Shown: positions 1 to 6,217, counted from the stretch's first letter. The stretch: DNA of 9,010 bases from JACRBK01 sp964427955 (GCA_964427955.1 CAYRWY010000238.1:1-9010); one strand, 5' to 3'. The notes: generated by a model not told the origin, from the sequence alone. Numbers and translations are program-made.

Positions 1-163
1 TAGGCGGCACCAGCGTCGGCGCGGCCTGCGTGGGCGTGGCAGTCTCCACGCCCTGGAACGCTTCGCCGGTTCCGGTGATCCACAGTCCCAGGCCGGTGAC
101 GGCGGCGAGCAGGAGCGCGGGCGCGGCCAGCCGCACCCAGGAGGAGCAGATTACTCGTTTCAT
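1..163 (-). CDS. Exported or membrane-anchored protein, N-terminal fragment
   Basis: The first 54 codons of a leftward gene that runs off the window. The protein starts MKRVICSSWVRLAAP and has a hydrophobic stretch at about residues 11-29 (ALLLAAVTGLGLWI) after two basic residues, which fits a signal peptide or N-terminal anchor. A Thr/Pro/Ala-rich linker (TATPTQAAPTLVPP) follows at about residues 41-54. Such linkers separate a membrane anchor from an extracytoplasmic domain, but that domain is outside the window, so no function can be assigned. The ATG lies 4 bp after the nadD stop. AGGA, inside the end of nadD, sits about 9 bp upstream as a ribosome binding site, so translation is probably linked to the obg-nadD transcript. 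An LCP-type or serine-protease-type exported protein is possible, but nothing visible supports either. Confidence 0.72.
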   Translation of the reverse strand, partial: MKRVICSSWVRLAAPALLLAAVTGLGLWITGTGEAFQGVETATPTQAAPTLVPP

Positions 164-167
164 GAGA

Positions 168-788
168 TCATTTCCTATACAGCCCATGCGCGTCAATGTA
201 GTCACGTACGACGTTCGGAAGCTGGTACCGCACGCTGTAGCCGGTCTTCAGCCGCCGGGCGATGTCGCTGGCGGCGATGTCGATCAGCGGCGCGTCGATC
301 CACTGCACGCGCCAGCTCAGGCCGGGGATCACCCGTTCGAGCGCAGTCAAGTCCGGCTCCACCCCCGGTCGGCGCATGACTCCCAACGTAGCCAGGGTGA
401 TCAGTTCCAGCGGGCGCGACCACTGCGGCAGCGTGCGCAGCGAGTCCGCTCCGATCAAAAACACAAGCTCTGCGCCGGGATGTTCCTCGTGCAGCAGGCG
501 CAGCATATCGACGGTGTAATGCGGGCCGGGGCGGTCCAGATCGACGCGAGACAGGGCGAAGCGCGGGTTGCCCTCGATGGCGCCTTCGACCATCGCCGCC
601 CGGTGGACCGCCGCCGCGCGAAGGTCGCTTTCATTCTTGTGCGGCGGATCGGCTGCCGGGACGAACAGCACTTGCGTGAGGCCCAGGCTGTCCGCGGCGG
701 TCTCGGCCAGGATCAAGTGGCCGAGATGCGGCGGATCGAACGTTCCCCCGTAGATGCCCAGGCGTTTGGGCACAAGGCGTTCCGGCAT
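168..788 (-). CDS. nadD: Nicotinate-nucleotide adenylyltransferase
   Basis: Transfers AMP from ATP to nicotinate mononucleotide, giving deamido-NAD, in cytoplasmic NAD synthesis. The 206-residue length is normal for the family. The nucleotidyltransferase signature GGTFDPPHLGH is at residues 14-24 and holds the HxGH motif that contacts ATP phosphates. PPHK (48-51) and GADSL...W (113-123) are family-typical substrate-pocket segments. IAASDIARRL (171-180) corresponds to the C-terminal ISSTxIR-type ATP-binding motif, with Ala and Asp at positions that are often Ser/Thr. The ATG is 1 bp after the obg stop (TGA A ATG), so the two genes are almost certainly co-translated. The obg-nadD order is common in bacteria. 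Translation of the complete frame shows no damage. Confidence 0.96.
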   Translation of the reverse strand: MPERLVPKRLGIYGGTFDPPHLGHLILAETAADSLGLTQVLFVPAADPPHKNESDLRAAAVHRAAMVEGAIEGNPRFALSRVDLDRPGPHYTVDMLRLLHEEHPGAELVFLIGADSLRTLPQWSRPLELITLATLGVMRRPGVEPDLTALERVIPGLSWRVQWIDAPLIDIAASDIARRLKTGYSVRYQLPNVVRDYIDAHGLYRK

Positions 789-789
789 T

Positions 790-2049
790 TCAGTCGCCCC
801 ACTCCAGTTCCATATCCCCGATATAGACCGTGTCGCCGGGTCGGATGCCCTGTTCTTCCAGCGCCGCCGTGATGCCCATCGTCTCCAGGATGCGCTGGAA
901 GCGAGTCACGGCCTGGTCGTAATCCCAATAGGTCATGGCGACGGCGCGCTCGATGCGCTTGCCCGCCACGCGGTATTCCCCTTCGTTGATCCGGGTGATG
1001 GTGAAGGCCAGCGGATTCTCGTCCAACTGGTAGACCGGCAGTTCTTCGGCAGCTTCGAGCGGCGGCAGTTGGTCCAACTGCTCGATGGCAAGGTTGAGCG
1101 CCTCGCGCGTGCCCTGGTGGGTCGCCGCCGACATGGACAACGCCTCATGGCCCAGTTTTTTGAGCGCCTGTTGGATCTCCGGCCAGCGTTCTTGAGCGTG
1201 GGGCAGGTCCATTTTGTTGAAGACGACTACCTGCGGCTTTTGGCCGAGCTTGTCGTCGAACAGCGCCAGTTCGGTGTTGATCTGGTGGAAGTCGGCCAGC
1301 GGGTCTTCGGCGTCGCCGTCGAGCATGTGAATCAGTACGCGGGTGCGCTGGATGTGGCGCAGAAAGTCATGCCCCAATCCCGCCCCCAGGTGCGCCCCTT
1401 CGACCAGCCCTGGAATGTCCGCCACGACCAGGTCGCGGTCGTCCAGCACCACCACGCCGAGATTGGGTTCCAACGTGGTGAACGGGTAGGGGGCGATCTT
1501 GGGCCGGGCGTTGCTGATCACCGACAGCAGCGTCGATTTCCCCGCGTTCGGCACGCCGACGATCCCGATGTCGGCCAGCAGCCGCAGTTCGAGCGCCAAC
1601 TGCACGTCCTCGCCCGGCTCGCCTTTTTCGGCGATACGCGGCGCCTGGTTGGTGGAAGAGGCAAAGCGCGCATTCCCGCGCCCGCCGCGCCCGCCTTTGG
1701 CCACACACACGCGTTGGCCCGGCTGGGTGAGATCGGCGATCAGTTCGCCGGTGGTGGCATGGCGGACGATGGTGCCGGGGGGGACATCGACCAGCAGATC
1801 GTCGCCGCTGCGCCCGGTTCTGTTGCTCGATCCGCCCGGCTCGCCGCTGCTGGCCTGAAAATTGCGCTGGCGGGTGAACGCGATCAAGGTGTTGAGAGTC
1901 GGCTTGACGACGAGATAGACATCGCCGCCCTTGCCGCCATCGCCGCCGCTCGGACCGCCGCGCGGCACAAATTTTTCTCGGCGAAAGGTGATCAGTCCGT
2001 CGCCACCTTTGCCGCTGTGTACGTGGATTTTTGCTTCATCGTAGGTCAT
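790..2049 (-). CDS. obg: Obg family ribosome-associated GTPase
   Basis: A GTPase that acts in late assembly of the 50S ribosomal subunit and in stress responses. The protein has 419 residues. The glycine-rich Obg fold spans about 1-158, with repeated GGxGG motifs such as GGPSGGDGGKGG at 31-42. The G domain follows: G1 GVPNAGKST (165-173), G2 FTT (190-192), G3 DIPG (211-214), G4 NKMD (278-281) and G5 SAA (307-309). A C-terminal OCT domain spans about 343-419, which is typical of Gram-positive and related lineages and absent from E. coli ObgE. The start MTYDEAKI matches the usual short lead into the Obg fold. No clear Shine-Dalgarno sequence precedes the ATG (upstream is CTTCCCCGTT). It follows the polyprenyl synthase gene after 154 bp of repeat-rich DNA and directly precedes nadD. 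Confidence 0.97.
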   Translation of the reverse strand: MTYDEAKIHVHSGKGGDGLITFRREKFVPRGGPSGGDGGKGGDVYLVVKPTLNTLIAFTRQRNFQASSGEPGGSSNRTGRSGDDLLVDVPPGTIVRHATTGELIADLTQPGQRVCVAKGGRGGRGNARFASSTNQAPRIAEKGEPGEDVQLALELRLLADIGIVGVPNAGKSTLLSVISNARPKIAPYPFTTLEPNLGVVVLDDRDLVVADIPGLVEGAHLGAGLGHDFLRHIQRTRVLIHMLDGDAEDPLADFHQINTELALFDDKLGQKPQVVVFNKMDLPHAQERWPEIQQALKKLGHEALSMSAATHQGTREALNLAIEQLDQLPPLEAAEELPVYQLDENPLAFTITRINEGEYRVAGKRIERAVAMTYWDYDQAVTRFQRILETMGITAALEEQGIRPGDTVYIGDMELEWGD

Positions 2050-2086
2050 AACGGGGAAGTGTAGCGCGCGCCAGGGGGTGCGTCAA

Positions 2087-2195
2087 TCCACAACGCAGAG
2101 CACGCGGAGAACGCCGAGAAAAATTAGAGTTTTGTTTCTATGGTTTTCCCGTTCTTCTCTGTTCTTCCTCTGTGCTCTCGGTGTCCTCTGTGGTG
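2087..2195. repeat. Inverted pair of 9-bp-period G/A-rich arrays
   Basis: The left arm has three consecutive 9-bp units (ACGCAGAGC, ACGCGGAGA, ACGCCGAGA at 2093-2119). The right arm (about 2151-2194), read on the minus strand, has similar units (ACAGAGGAC, ACCGAGAGC, ACAGAGGAA). The arms therefore form an imperfect inverted repeat around an AT-rich centre (about 2120-2150). It fills most of the space between the polyprenyl synthase gene and obg. The structure resembles short intergenic palindromic repeats scattered through some environmental bacterial genomes. I cannot tell from one copy whether it is a mobile miniature element, a structured RNA or a degenerate satellite. TCTAAT on the minus strand in the centre could act as a -10 box for obg, but no convincing -35 is visible. 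Confidence 0.7.
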
Positions 2196-2203
2196 CGCTG
2201 CTC

Positions 2204-3151
2204 TTAGTGGTCGCGCTCGATCACCTGCCGGGCTAACGCGCGCAGCTCATCCCGCGCCGCCGACTCGGGCAGTGCCTCCAGGTGCGCCAACGCCAGGTCG
2301 GCCATCTCGTGGGCTTTCTCGCGTCCCTTCTGGACCGCGAAACCCAGCGAGTAGTCGTCGAACACCGCGGCGTCCAGCGGGCCGGGCGCGGTATCCGGCG
2401 GTTCGGCCAGGGCAGTCGGCGCGGCGCCGGGCGTATGCTTGCCGTTGTCGGCGACGGCGGCGATCCCGCGTCCCTGCGCGAGATCCACCCCGGCGTTTTT
2501 GCCCAACTGCTCAGGATCGGCGATCAGGTCCAGCACGTCGTCGGTGATCTGGAAGGCCAGCCCCAGGTAATAAGCGTACTGGCTCAGCGCCGTGATCCAG
2601 GCGTCCGGCGCATTGGCGGCCCGCGCGCCCAGCTCGGTGCAGGCCACGAACAGCGCCGCGGTCTTGCGCGCGATGATCTCCATATAGGTATCGCGGTCGA
2701 GCGTGCCCTGCCGCGCCGCCTGGATTTGCAGCGTTTCGCCTTCGACGAGCTGGATCGCGGCTTTGGCCAGGATGGCATTCAGCGTGCCGGGGTAGGGGGC
2801 CATGATCTCGTAGGTCTTGGTAAACATGTAGTCGCCGGTCAGCAGGGCAAACGTCCCGCCCCAGCGCGAATTGACGGTTTCGCGGCCTCGGCGCAGAGTC
2901 CCATGATCGTTGATGTCGTCATGGACCAGCGTAGCGGTATGGATGATTTCGACGGCGGCGGCCAACGGAACCACGTAATCCGGCGCAGTGCCTCCGACTG
3001 CTTCGTACGCCAGCAGGACCAGACGCGGACGCAGGCGCTTTCCGCCCGCCGACAGGATGTGGTGGCTGGTGTCGGTTAGCAAGGGGATGGCACTGGCGGT
3101 GATGGAGGTCAGGAGCTGCTCTACAGCTTGAAGGGAGTGGTCAATCGCCAT
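2204..3151 (-). CDS. Polyprenyl (long-chain prenyl) diphosphate synthase
   Basis: An all-trans prenyltransferase that condenses isopentenyl diphosphate units, probably to make a quinone side chain or a similar lipid. It has 315 residues. GGKRLRP (36-42) binds IPP. The first aspartate-rich motif is DDIND (78-82), inside HTATLVHDD (71-79), and the second is DDVLD (204-208). The fifth residue before the first Asp is a small Ala, as in the long-chain enzyme IspB, which argues against a strict C15 or C20 product. After LGKNAGVDL (216-224) the usual GKxTLP segment is missing. It is replaced by GRGIAAVADNGKH and an Ala/Pro-rich stretch to about residue 262. The ATG has GAGGA about 4 bp upstream and a good promoter at 3227-3256. 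The gene heads the leftward cluster. The exact product length cannot be read from the sequence. Confidence 0.92.
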   Translation of the reverse strand: MAIDHSLQAVEQLLTSITASAIPLLTDTSHHILSAGGKRLRPRLVLLAYEAVGGTAPDYVVPLAAAVEIIHTATLVHDDINDHGTLRRGRETVNSRWGGTFALLTGDYMFTKTYEIMAPYPGTLNAILAKAAIQLVEGETLQIQAARQGTLDRDTYMEIIARKTAALFVACTELGARAANAPDAWITALSQYAYYLGLAFQITDDVLDLIADPEQLGKNAGVDLAQGRGIAAVADNGKHTPGAAPTALAEPPDTAPGPLDAAVFDDYSLGFAVQKGREKAHEMADLALAHLEALPESAARDELRALARQVIERDH

Positions 3152-3226
3152 GCGTCCTCACGTAACAGAAACTAGTTTTCCGGGTTGGCTGCGGTGCGTT
3201 TGTGTCTTTCAGAACTTTCTAAAAGA

Positions 3227-3256
3227 ATTATAACAGAGTGTTTTTGACGCTGCCAA
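3227..3256 (-). promoter_or_regulatory. Sigma-70-type promoter for the polyprenyl synthase gene
   Basis: On the minus strand, TTGGCA (3256-3251) is followed after 18 bp by a perfect TATAAT (3232-3227). A TG one base before the -10 box makes it an extended -10 element. Transcription would start near 3220, leaving a leader of about 70 nt before the ATG at 3151. The -35 box lies 4 bp beyond the stop codon of the upstream regulator gene, so the cluster can be transcribed independently of that gene. Confidence 0.7.
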
Positions 3257-3260
3257 CGCG

Positions 3261-3797
3261 TTATTCGGCCTGACTTTGGGCGTGCTGGATGATCGACATC
3301 AGCAGCAGTTGCGCCAGCCGGAAGAATTCCTGAAGCGTGTTCAGCCGCTCGATGTAGAACTCGGCCAGCTTGCGCTCTTCCTCGCCCATTTCCTGGCTGG
3401 CTTTCAACAGTTCCCCGGCGTTGTCTTCCAGCACGCGCAGCGCCTGGTTGACGTCGCGTAGTTCCCGGTTGCTGAGGATGTTGGTCAGGATGCGCCAGAA
3501 ATCGCCCTCGGCCCGGTAATATTTGCGCCGGTCATCCTTGACCCACACCTCCCGCACGATGCCCATATGTTCCAGAGTGCGCATGTTGGTGCTGACGCTC
3601 GCCTTCGAGATCCCCAGCCGGTCCATCAGATCGTCGAGGCTCAGGGGATCGGGACTCAACATCAGGACTCCAAAGAGCTGGCCCATCACCTTGGTGAAGC
3701 CGAAATAGCTGGCCAGTTGGCCCAACCCCTCGATGATGCTGGTGTTGACGCCCTGGAAGGTGGTATTGAACGGTGTATTCGAACCTGTGTCGTCCAT
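3261..3797 (-). CDS. GbsR/MarR-type winged-helix transcriptional regulator
   Basis: A DNA-binding repressor-type protein of 178 residues when started at MDDTGSN. GLGQLASYFGFTKVMGQLFG (25-44) resembles the N-terminal helix of GbsR-like proteins. LSLDDLMDRLGISKASVSTNMRTL (52-75) is the helix-turn-helix with the typical SKASVS recognition segment. VREVWVKDDRRKYYRAEGDF (81-100) is the wing. The rest (104-174) is predicted helical and probably mediates dimerisation. GbsR relatives often respond to small molecules such as choline, but no osmolyte gene is nearby and the ligand is unknown. The frame stays open to an ATG at 3977, but that stretch has no domain-like character and covers the divergent promoter, so I chose 3797. 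Its ribosome binding site is weak (AAGAG). It is divergent from the exported LPATG protein, the most obvious candidate target. Confidence 0.85.
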   Translation of the reverse strand: MDDTGSNTPFNTTFQGVNTSIIEGLGQLASYFGFTKVMGQLFGVLMLSPDPLSLDDLMDRLGISKASVSTNMRTLEHMGIVREVWVKDDRRKYYRAEGDFWRILTNILSNRELRDVNQALRVLEDNAGELLKASQEMGEEERKLAEFYIERLNTLQEFFRLAQLLLMSIIQHAQSQAE

Positions 3798-3920
3798 CTG
3801 GGTTGCTCTTGTCGTCTGGCAGGAGGCGGCGCGTTGGATGTATGGTAGCAGGCTGGGGCAGGCGGTGCAAATCTCCGTGTGGACGCGGTTCGCAACCAGG
3901 ATGTGCCCGCGCCGTACTTT

Positions 3921-3949
3921 TTTACAGATTGACAATACACCGCTATAAT
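3921..3949 (+). promoter_or_regulatory. Sigma-70-type promoter for the exported LPATG protein gene
   Basis: TTTACA (3921-3926), a 17-bp spacer and a perfect TATAAT (3944-3949) give a near-consensus promoter. Transcription would start near 3956, about 40 nt before the ATG at 3996. The in-frame ATG at 3948 overlaps the -10 box and cannot be the start of this transcript's protein. A short dyad, ATTG-A-CAAT (3928-3936), lies in the spacer and could be an operator for the divergent regulator, but it is short and unproven. Confidence 0.72.
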
Positions 3950-3995
3950 GCAAAATAACCTGTCCAATTGGCCGCAATCTCCGATAGAGGGGGAG

Positions 3996-4628
3996 ATGAA
4001 ATCGAAGCTACTTCTGGTGTGGGTGTATCTCCTGACGATCCTGATCGTGATCGCCTGGCCCGGGTCTCATCCGGTCGAGGCTGCGCAGCCTGCGCAGTTT
4101 GACCCGATTGTCAGCCTGGCGGGCGTGCTGGCTCCGGGGGCCTTGGGCCTGCCGGGCGAGCAGGTCACCTGGGTCGTCACGATCTCGAATGCCGGGGCGG
4201 CGGCGGGGACGGATCTGGTCATTACGGATGTGTTCAGCGATGTGCTGCGCATCGACCGTGTTCAGACTCTGCAAGGGCAGGCTGCTGTCAGCGAGCAGAC
4301 AGTGGTCTACAGCCTCCCGGTCTTGAATCCCGGCGAAACCGCTCAAGTCTCCGTCGTGACGACCGTGCTGCGCAGCCCGGCCAATGCCGTGCTGGTCAAC
4401 CAGGCCGTGCTCGAAGCCTCCGGCCCCCAGGGACCGGTCTCGAAAAACGCCGCTGCGCAGATTTTCGTCGCGACCGGCTTACCTGCCACCGGCTATCCGC
4501 CCGGCGAAGACCTGCCCGGCGACGGCGAGCCGTCGGCTGGCGTGTTTGCCCTGGTCGCCTTCAGCCTGGTCGGCCTGACGGCCCTGTTCGTCTGGTACCG
4601 GGGTAGGCGGCAGTGGCTCGGACACTAA
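3996..4628 (+). CDS. Exported DUF11-type protein with LPATG motif and C-terminal membrane segment
   Basis: A 210-residue surface protein of unknown function. The signal peptide is KSKLLLVWVYLLTILIVIAW (2-21), with likely cleavage near EAA-Q (28-31). A single beta-sandwich resembling DUF11/conserved-repeat domains follows at about 52-125 (GEQVTWVVTISNAG, 54-67; LNPGETAQVSVVTTVL, 110-125). The C-terminus has LPATG (162-166), a 15-residue Gly/Pro/acidic spacer, a hydrophobic segment (182-201) and a basic tail (RGRR). This resembles a sortase sorting signal, but the spacer before the membrane segment is longer than usual, so plain membrane anchoring is also possible. The ATG at 3996 is chosen because AGAGG lies 5 bp upstream and a signal peptide begins there. 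The gene is divergent from the GbsR-like regulator and closed by a terminator that overlaps its stop codon. Confidence 0.85.
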   Translation: MKSKLLLVWVYLLTILIVIAWPGSHPVEAAQPAQFDPIVSLAGVLAPGALGLPGEQVTWVVTISNAGAAAGTDLVITDVFSDVLRIDRVQTLQGQAAVSEQTVVYSLPVLNPGETAQVSVVTTVLRSPANAVLVNQAVLEASGPQGPVSKNAAAQIFVATGLPATGYPPGEDLPGDGEPSAGVFALVAFSLVGLTALFVWYRGRRQWLGH

Positions 4629-4649
4629 AACGCCCTTCGGGGCGTTTTT
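4627..4649 (+). terminator. Intrinsic terminator with UUCG tetraloop
   Basis: A perfect CGCCC/GGGCG stem (4631-4635 with 4640-4644) closes a TTCG tetraloop. It is extended by AAAA (4627-4630) pairing with TTTT and followed by a T-tract (4645-4649). The first two A residues belong to the TAA stop of the LPATG protein gene, so the hairpin begins at the end of the reading frame. The A-run and T-run symmetry may allow function on both strands. Confidence 0.92.
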
Positions 4650-4668
4650 ATTTGCACTTGGCGATGCT

Positions 4669-4768
4669 NNNNNNNNNNNNNNNNNNNNNNNNNNNNNNNN
4701 NNNNNNNNNNNNNNNNNNNNNNNNNNNNNNNNNNNNNNNNNNNNNNNNNNNNNNNNNNNNNNNNNNNN
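4669..4768. other. Assembly gap (100 N)
   Basis: Exactly 100 undetermined bases, the usual placeholder for a scaffold gap of unknown size. Real distance and content between the LPATG protein gene and the DinB-like gene are unknown, and further genes or a repeat may be missing. The flanks share a 9-mer, CACTTGGCG (4655-4663 and 4774-4782). The last six bases before the gap (GATGCT) are the reverse complement of the first six after it (AGCATC). Confidence 0.99.
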
Positions 4769-4776
4769 AGCATCAC

Positions 4777-5256
4777 TTGGCGCGGAAAAAGGGGAAGACG
4801 GTGGAGACGAGTGAAGTTCTGCTCAAACGCCTGACGGAAACGGTCGCGGAGTTTCTGCGCGTTTGTCAGGACACGGCGGCGCTTGAGATCTATGAAGGCT
4901 GGACGGCCCAAGATGTTCTCGGCCACATCACGTTTTGGCATGAGAGTTTTGCCCGAAATGTCGATGACCTCGTCCATGAACGCAACCCCACCCCTTTGAA
5001 AGGAAGATTGCGCGATCTGAATCAAGGTGGCGTAGACGAGATGAGGCAGCATCCCCTGGAAATGGTCGTCGCGAGATTGGAAGCGGCGCAAGGCGTTATT
5101 CAGAACAATATCCTGAATCCCAGGCTGACTTTGATTCCATACACAAGAGGCTCAAGGGATTATACGCCCGAAGAACATCTCGACATCGTTTGCGGCCATA
5201 TTCAGAAGCACCTGCGCGAGATCGAGGCGGCGGCGCGCAAAAACAAACGGAGATAG
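4777..5256 (+). CDS. DinB/ClbS-fold putative metal-dependent protein
   Basis: Up to 159 residues if read from a TTG at 4777. It resembles the DinB-like four-helix-bundle superfamily (ClbS/DfsB or DUF1706-like). GWTAQDVLGHITFWHESFARNV (41-62) matches the helix that carries the first metal-ligand His (H50, possibly H55). HIQKHLREIE (141-150) provides the HxxxH pair (H141, H145) typical of the last helix. Members act as thiol transferases, hydrolases or self-protection proteins, so the specific role is unknown. The start is uncertain. Only 8 bp separate the gap from the TTG, the frame is open into the gap, and a GTG at 4801 has GGGG about 7 bp upstream. It converges on the amidase gene with 6 bp between stops and no visible terminator. 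Confidence 0.78.
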   Translation: MARKKGKTVETSEVLLKRLTETVAEFLRVCQDTAALEIYEGWTAQDVLGHITFWHESFARNVDDLVHERNPTPLKGRLRDLNQGGVDEMRQHPLEMVVARLEAAQGVIQNNILNPRLTLIPYTRGSRDYTPEEHLDIVCGHIQKHLREIEAAARKNKRR

Positions 5257-5262
5257 ACGAGG

Positions 5263-6048
5263 TTACGGCGTGGGCGTCGGCGTAATCAACTGCTCCGGCG
5301 GGGCTTCGTAGCCGCCCGTGCCGCGCACCAGCCCGGCGGAGGCCGCCAGCGCGTCCAGGTAGCCCAGCATGGTATTCCCCGGACAATCGGTGAAATCGTT
5401 GAATTCGCGGTGCCCGGCCAGGTGCGTCAGCGTCAGCCGCAGCGCCAGCCAGTCGATCAGGCGGCGGCCCTGCTCGATCTGCTCAGGGGGCGGCAGTTCC
5501 ACGTCGAAATCGCCGAAAAACACCACCCCCACGCTGCCGGTATTGAAGTGCTCGACGTGCGTGCCCCGCACCTTGAGATCGCGCCCTTCGAAGACTTGAC
5601 CCGTTTTGCCGACGCCGAAATGGTAGCCCACGTCGGCCCAGCCGCGCATGTCCATGTGCTGATCCTGGATTTCGCGCATGGTGGCCGGATCGTCGGTTTC
5701 GTAGATGACGGAATGGTGCACGACCACCGTGCGGTAGATGTCGCGCAGATCGCCCTCGTATTCGCGCCACCCTTCCGGATGGCTGAGATCATAGAAGCCC
5801 GATTCGTTGGCGGCGCTGTGATCCGGCTCACGGGCGCCCCACTCGGCGCGCGTCGTGATGACCGGGCGCTCGATCTGCTTGAGCCGCGCCGGGCGGTTCG
5901 CCAGGGTAGGGGTGACCCCAGGGGCGGACGAGGAGTCGAACTGATCGAGCGCGAGGTAGCCCACCACGCCCCCGATACAGGTGATGCCCCCGGCGACGGC
6001 GGTCATCCCGGCCAGGCCCAAAAAGTCACGGCGAGTCAGTTTGCTCAT
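5263..6048 (-). CDS. Tat-exported PGRP-type N-acetylmuramoyl-L-alanine amidase
   Basis: A probable zinc amidase that cleaves the lactyl bond between MurNAc and the stem peptide in peptidoglycan turnover or remodelling. It has 261 residues. The twin-arginine signal is LTRRDFLG (4-11), followed by a hydrophobic segment (12-33) and a Ser/Thr/Pro linker. The amidase domain spans about 60-235. VVVHHS (108-113) gives the first zinc His, GYHF (141-144) the conserved Tyr/His strand, and GHREF...DCPG (212-224) supplies H213 and C222. The ligand set is therefore complete and catalysis is plausible, unlike non-catalytic PGRPs. There is an extra segment at about 76-104 between strand 1 and the catalytic His. 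The C-terminus ends in TPTPTP. The ribosome binding site is weak (GGAAT). It is divergent from rex. Confidence 0.92.
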   Translation of the reverse strand: MSKLTRRDFLGLAGMTAVAGGITCIGGVVGYLALDQFDSSSAPGVTPTLANRPARLKQIERPVITTRAEWGAREPDHSAANESGFYDLSHPEGWREYEGDLRDIYRTVVVHHSVIYETDDPATMREIQDQHMDMRGWADVGYHFGVGKTGQVFEGRDLKVRGTHVEHFNTGSVGVVFFGDFDVELPPPEQIEQGRRLIDWLALRLTLTHLAGHREFNDFTDCPGNTMLGYLDALAASAGLVRGTGGYEAPPEQLITPTPTP

Positions 6049-6136
6049 GGGGTGTCATTCCATTCAAAAGCCATCCCATCCCCGGCCATTCCCAGAAGGG
6101 AGAAACTGGTTTTGCAGTCCCTCTCCGCCACGTTAG

Positions 6137-6142
6137 ATCATA
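6137..6142 (-). promoter_or_regulatory. Possible extended -10 element for the amidase gene
   Basis: On the minus strand, TGTTATGAT provides TATGAT with a TG one base upstream. Transcription would begin near 6130, leaving a leader of about 80 nt before the ATG at 6048. No good -35 box is visible at 16-18 bp, since that stretch is G-rich, so the call is tentative. Confidence 0.35.
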
Positions 6143-6188
6143 ACACAAATTGCCCCGCCCCCGTGTTGGCTTTTTTCTCATTAATATA

Positions 6189-6217
6189 TTGTTTTTCAAT
6201 TCGAATGATGATAGGAT
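6189..6217 (+). promoter_or_regulatory. Promoter for rex
   Basis: TTGTTT (6189-6194), a 17-bp spacer ending in TGA, and TAGGAT (6212-6217) give an extended -10 promoter. Transcription would start near 6224, about 55 nt before the rex ATG. The region is markedly AT-rich compared with the flanking genes. The -10 box touches the Rex-like site at 6217-6234. Confidence 0.5.

Noticed and set aside
30..872. 280-codon plus-strand open frame opposite nadD
   Set aside because: It is antisense to nadD and the exported-protein start, is rich in Arg/Gln/Pro without motifs, and has no ribosome binding site.
754..2064. 436-codon open frame on the plus strand opposite obg
   Set aside because: It lies antisense to a certain obg gene. 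GC-rich codon bias opens the antisense frame, and the translation has no domain-like pattern.
2282..3079. 265-codon plus-strand open frame opposite the polyprenyl synthase gene
   Set aside because: It is the antisense shadow of a gene with intact catalytic motifs.
3798..3977. 60-residue N-terminal extension of the GbsR-like regulator
   Set aside because: It overlaps the divergent promoter region and lacks the family pattern; MDDTGSN at 3797 fits GbsR-like starts better.
3948..3995. Upstream ATG for the LPATG protein
   Set aside because: The ATG overlaps the TATAAT box, and the extension would place hydrophilic residues ahead of the signal peptide; the ATG at 3996 has a proper ribosome binding site.
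6137..6154. Second Rex site on the amidase side of the divergent region
   Set aside because: The minus strand begins TTGTGT, but the other half-site fits poorly, with about 6 of 12 matches overall.
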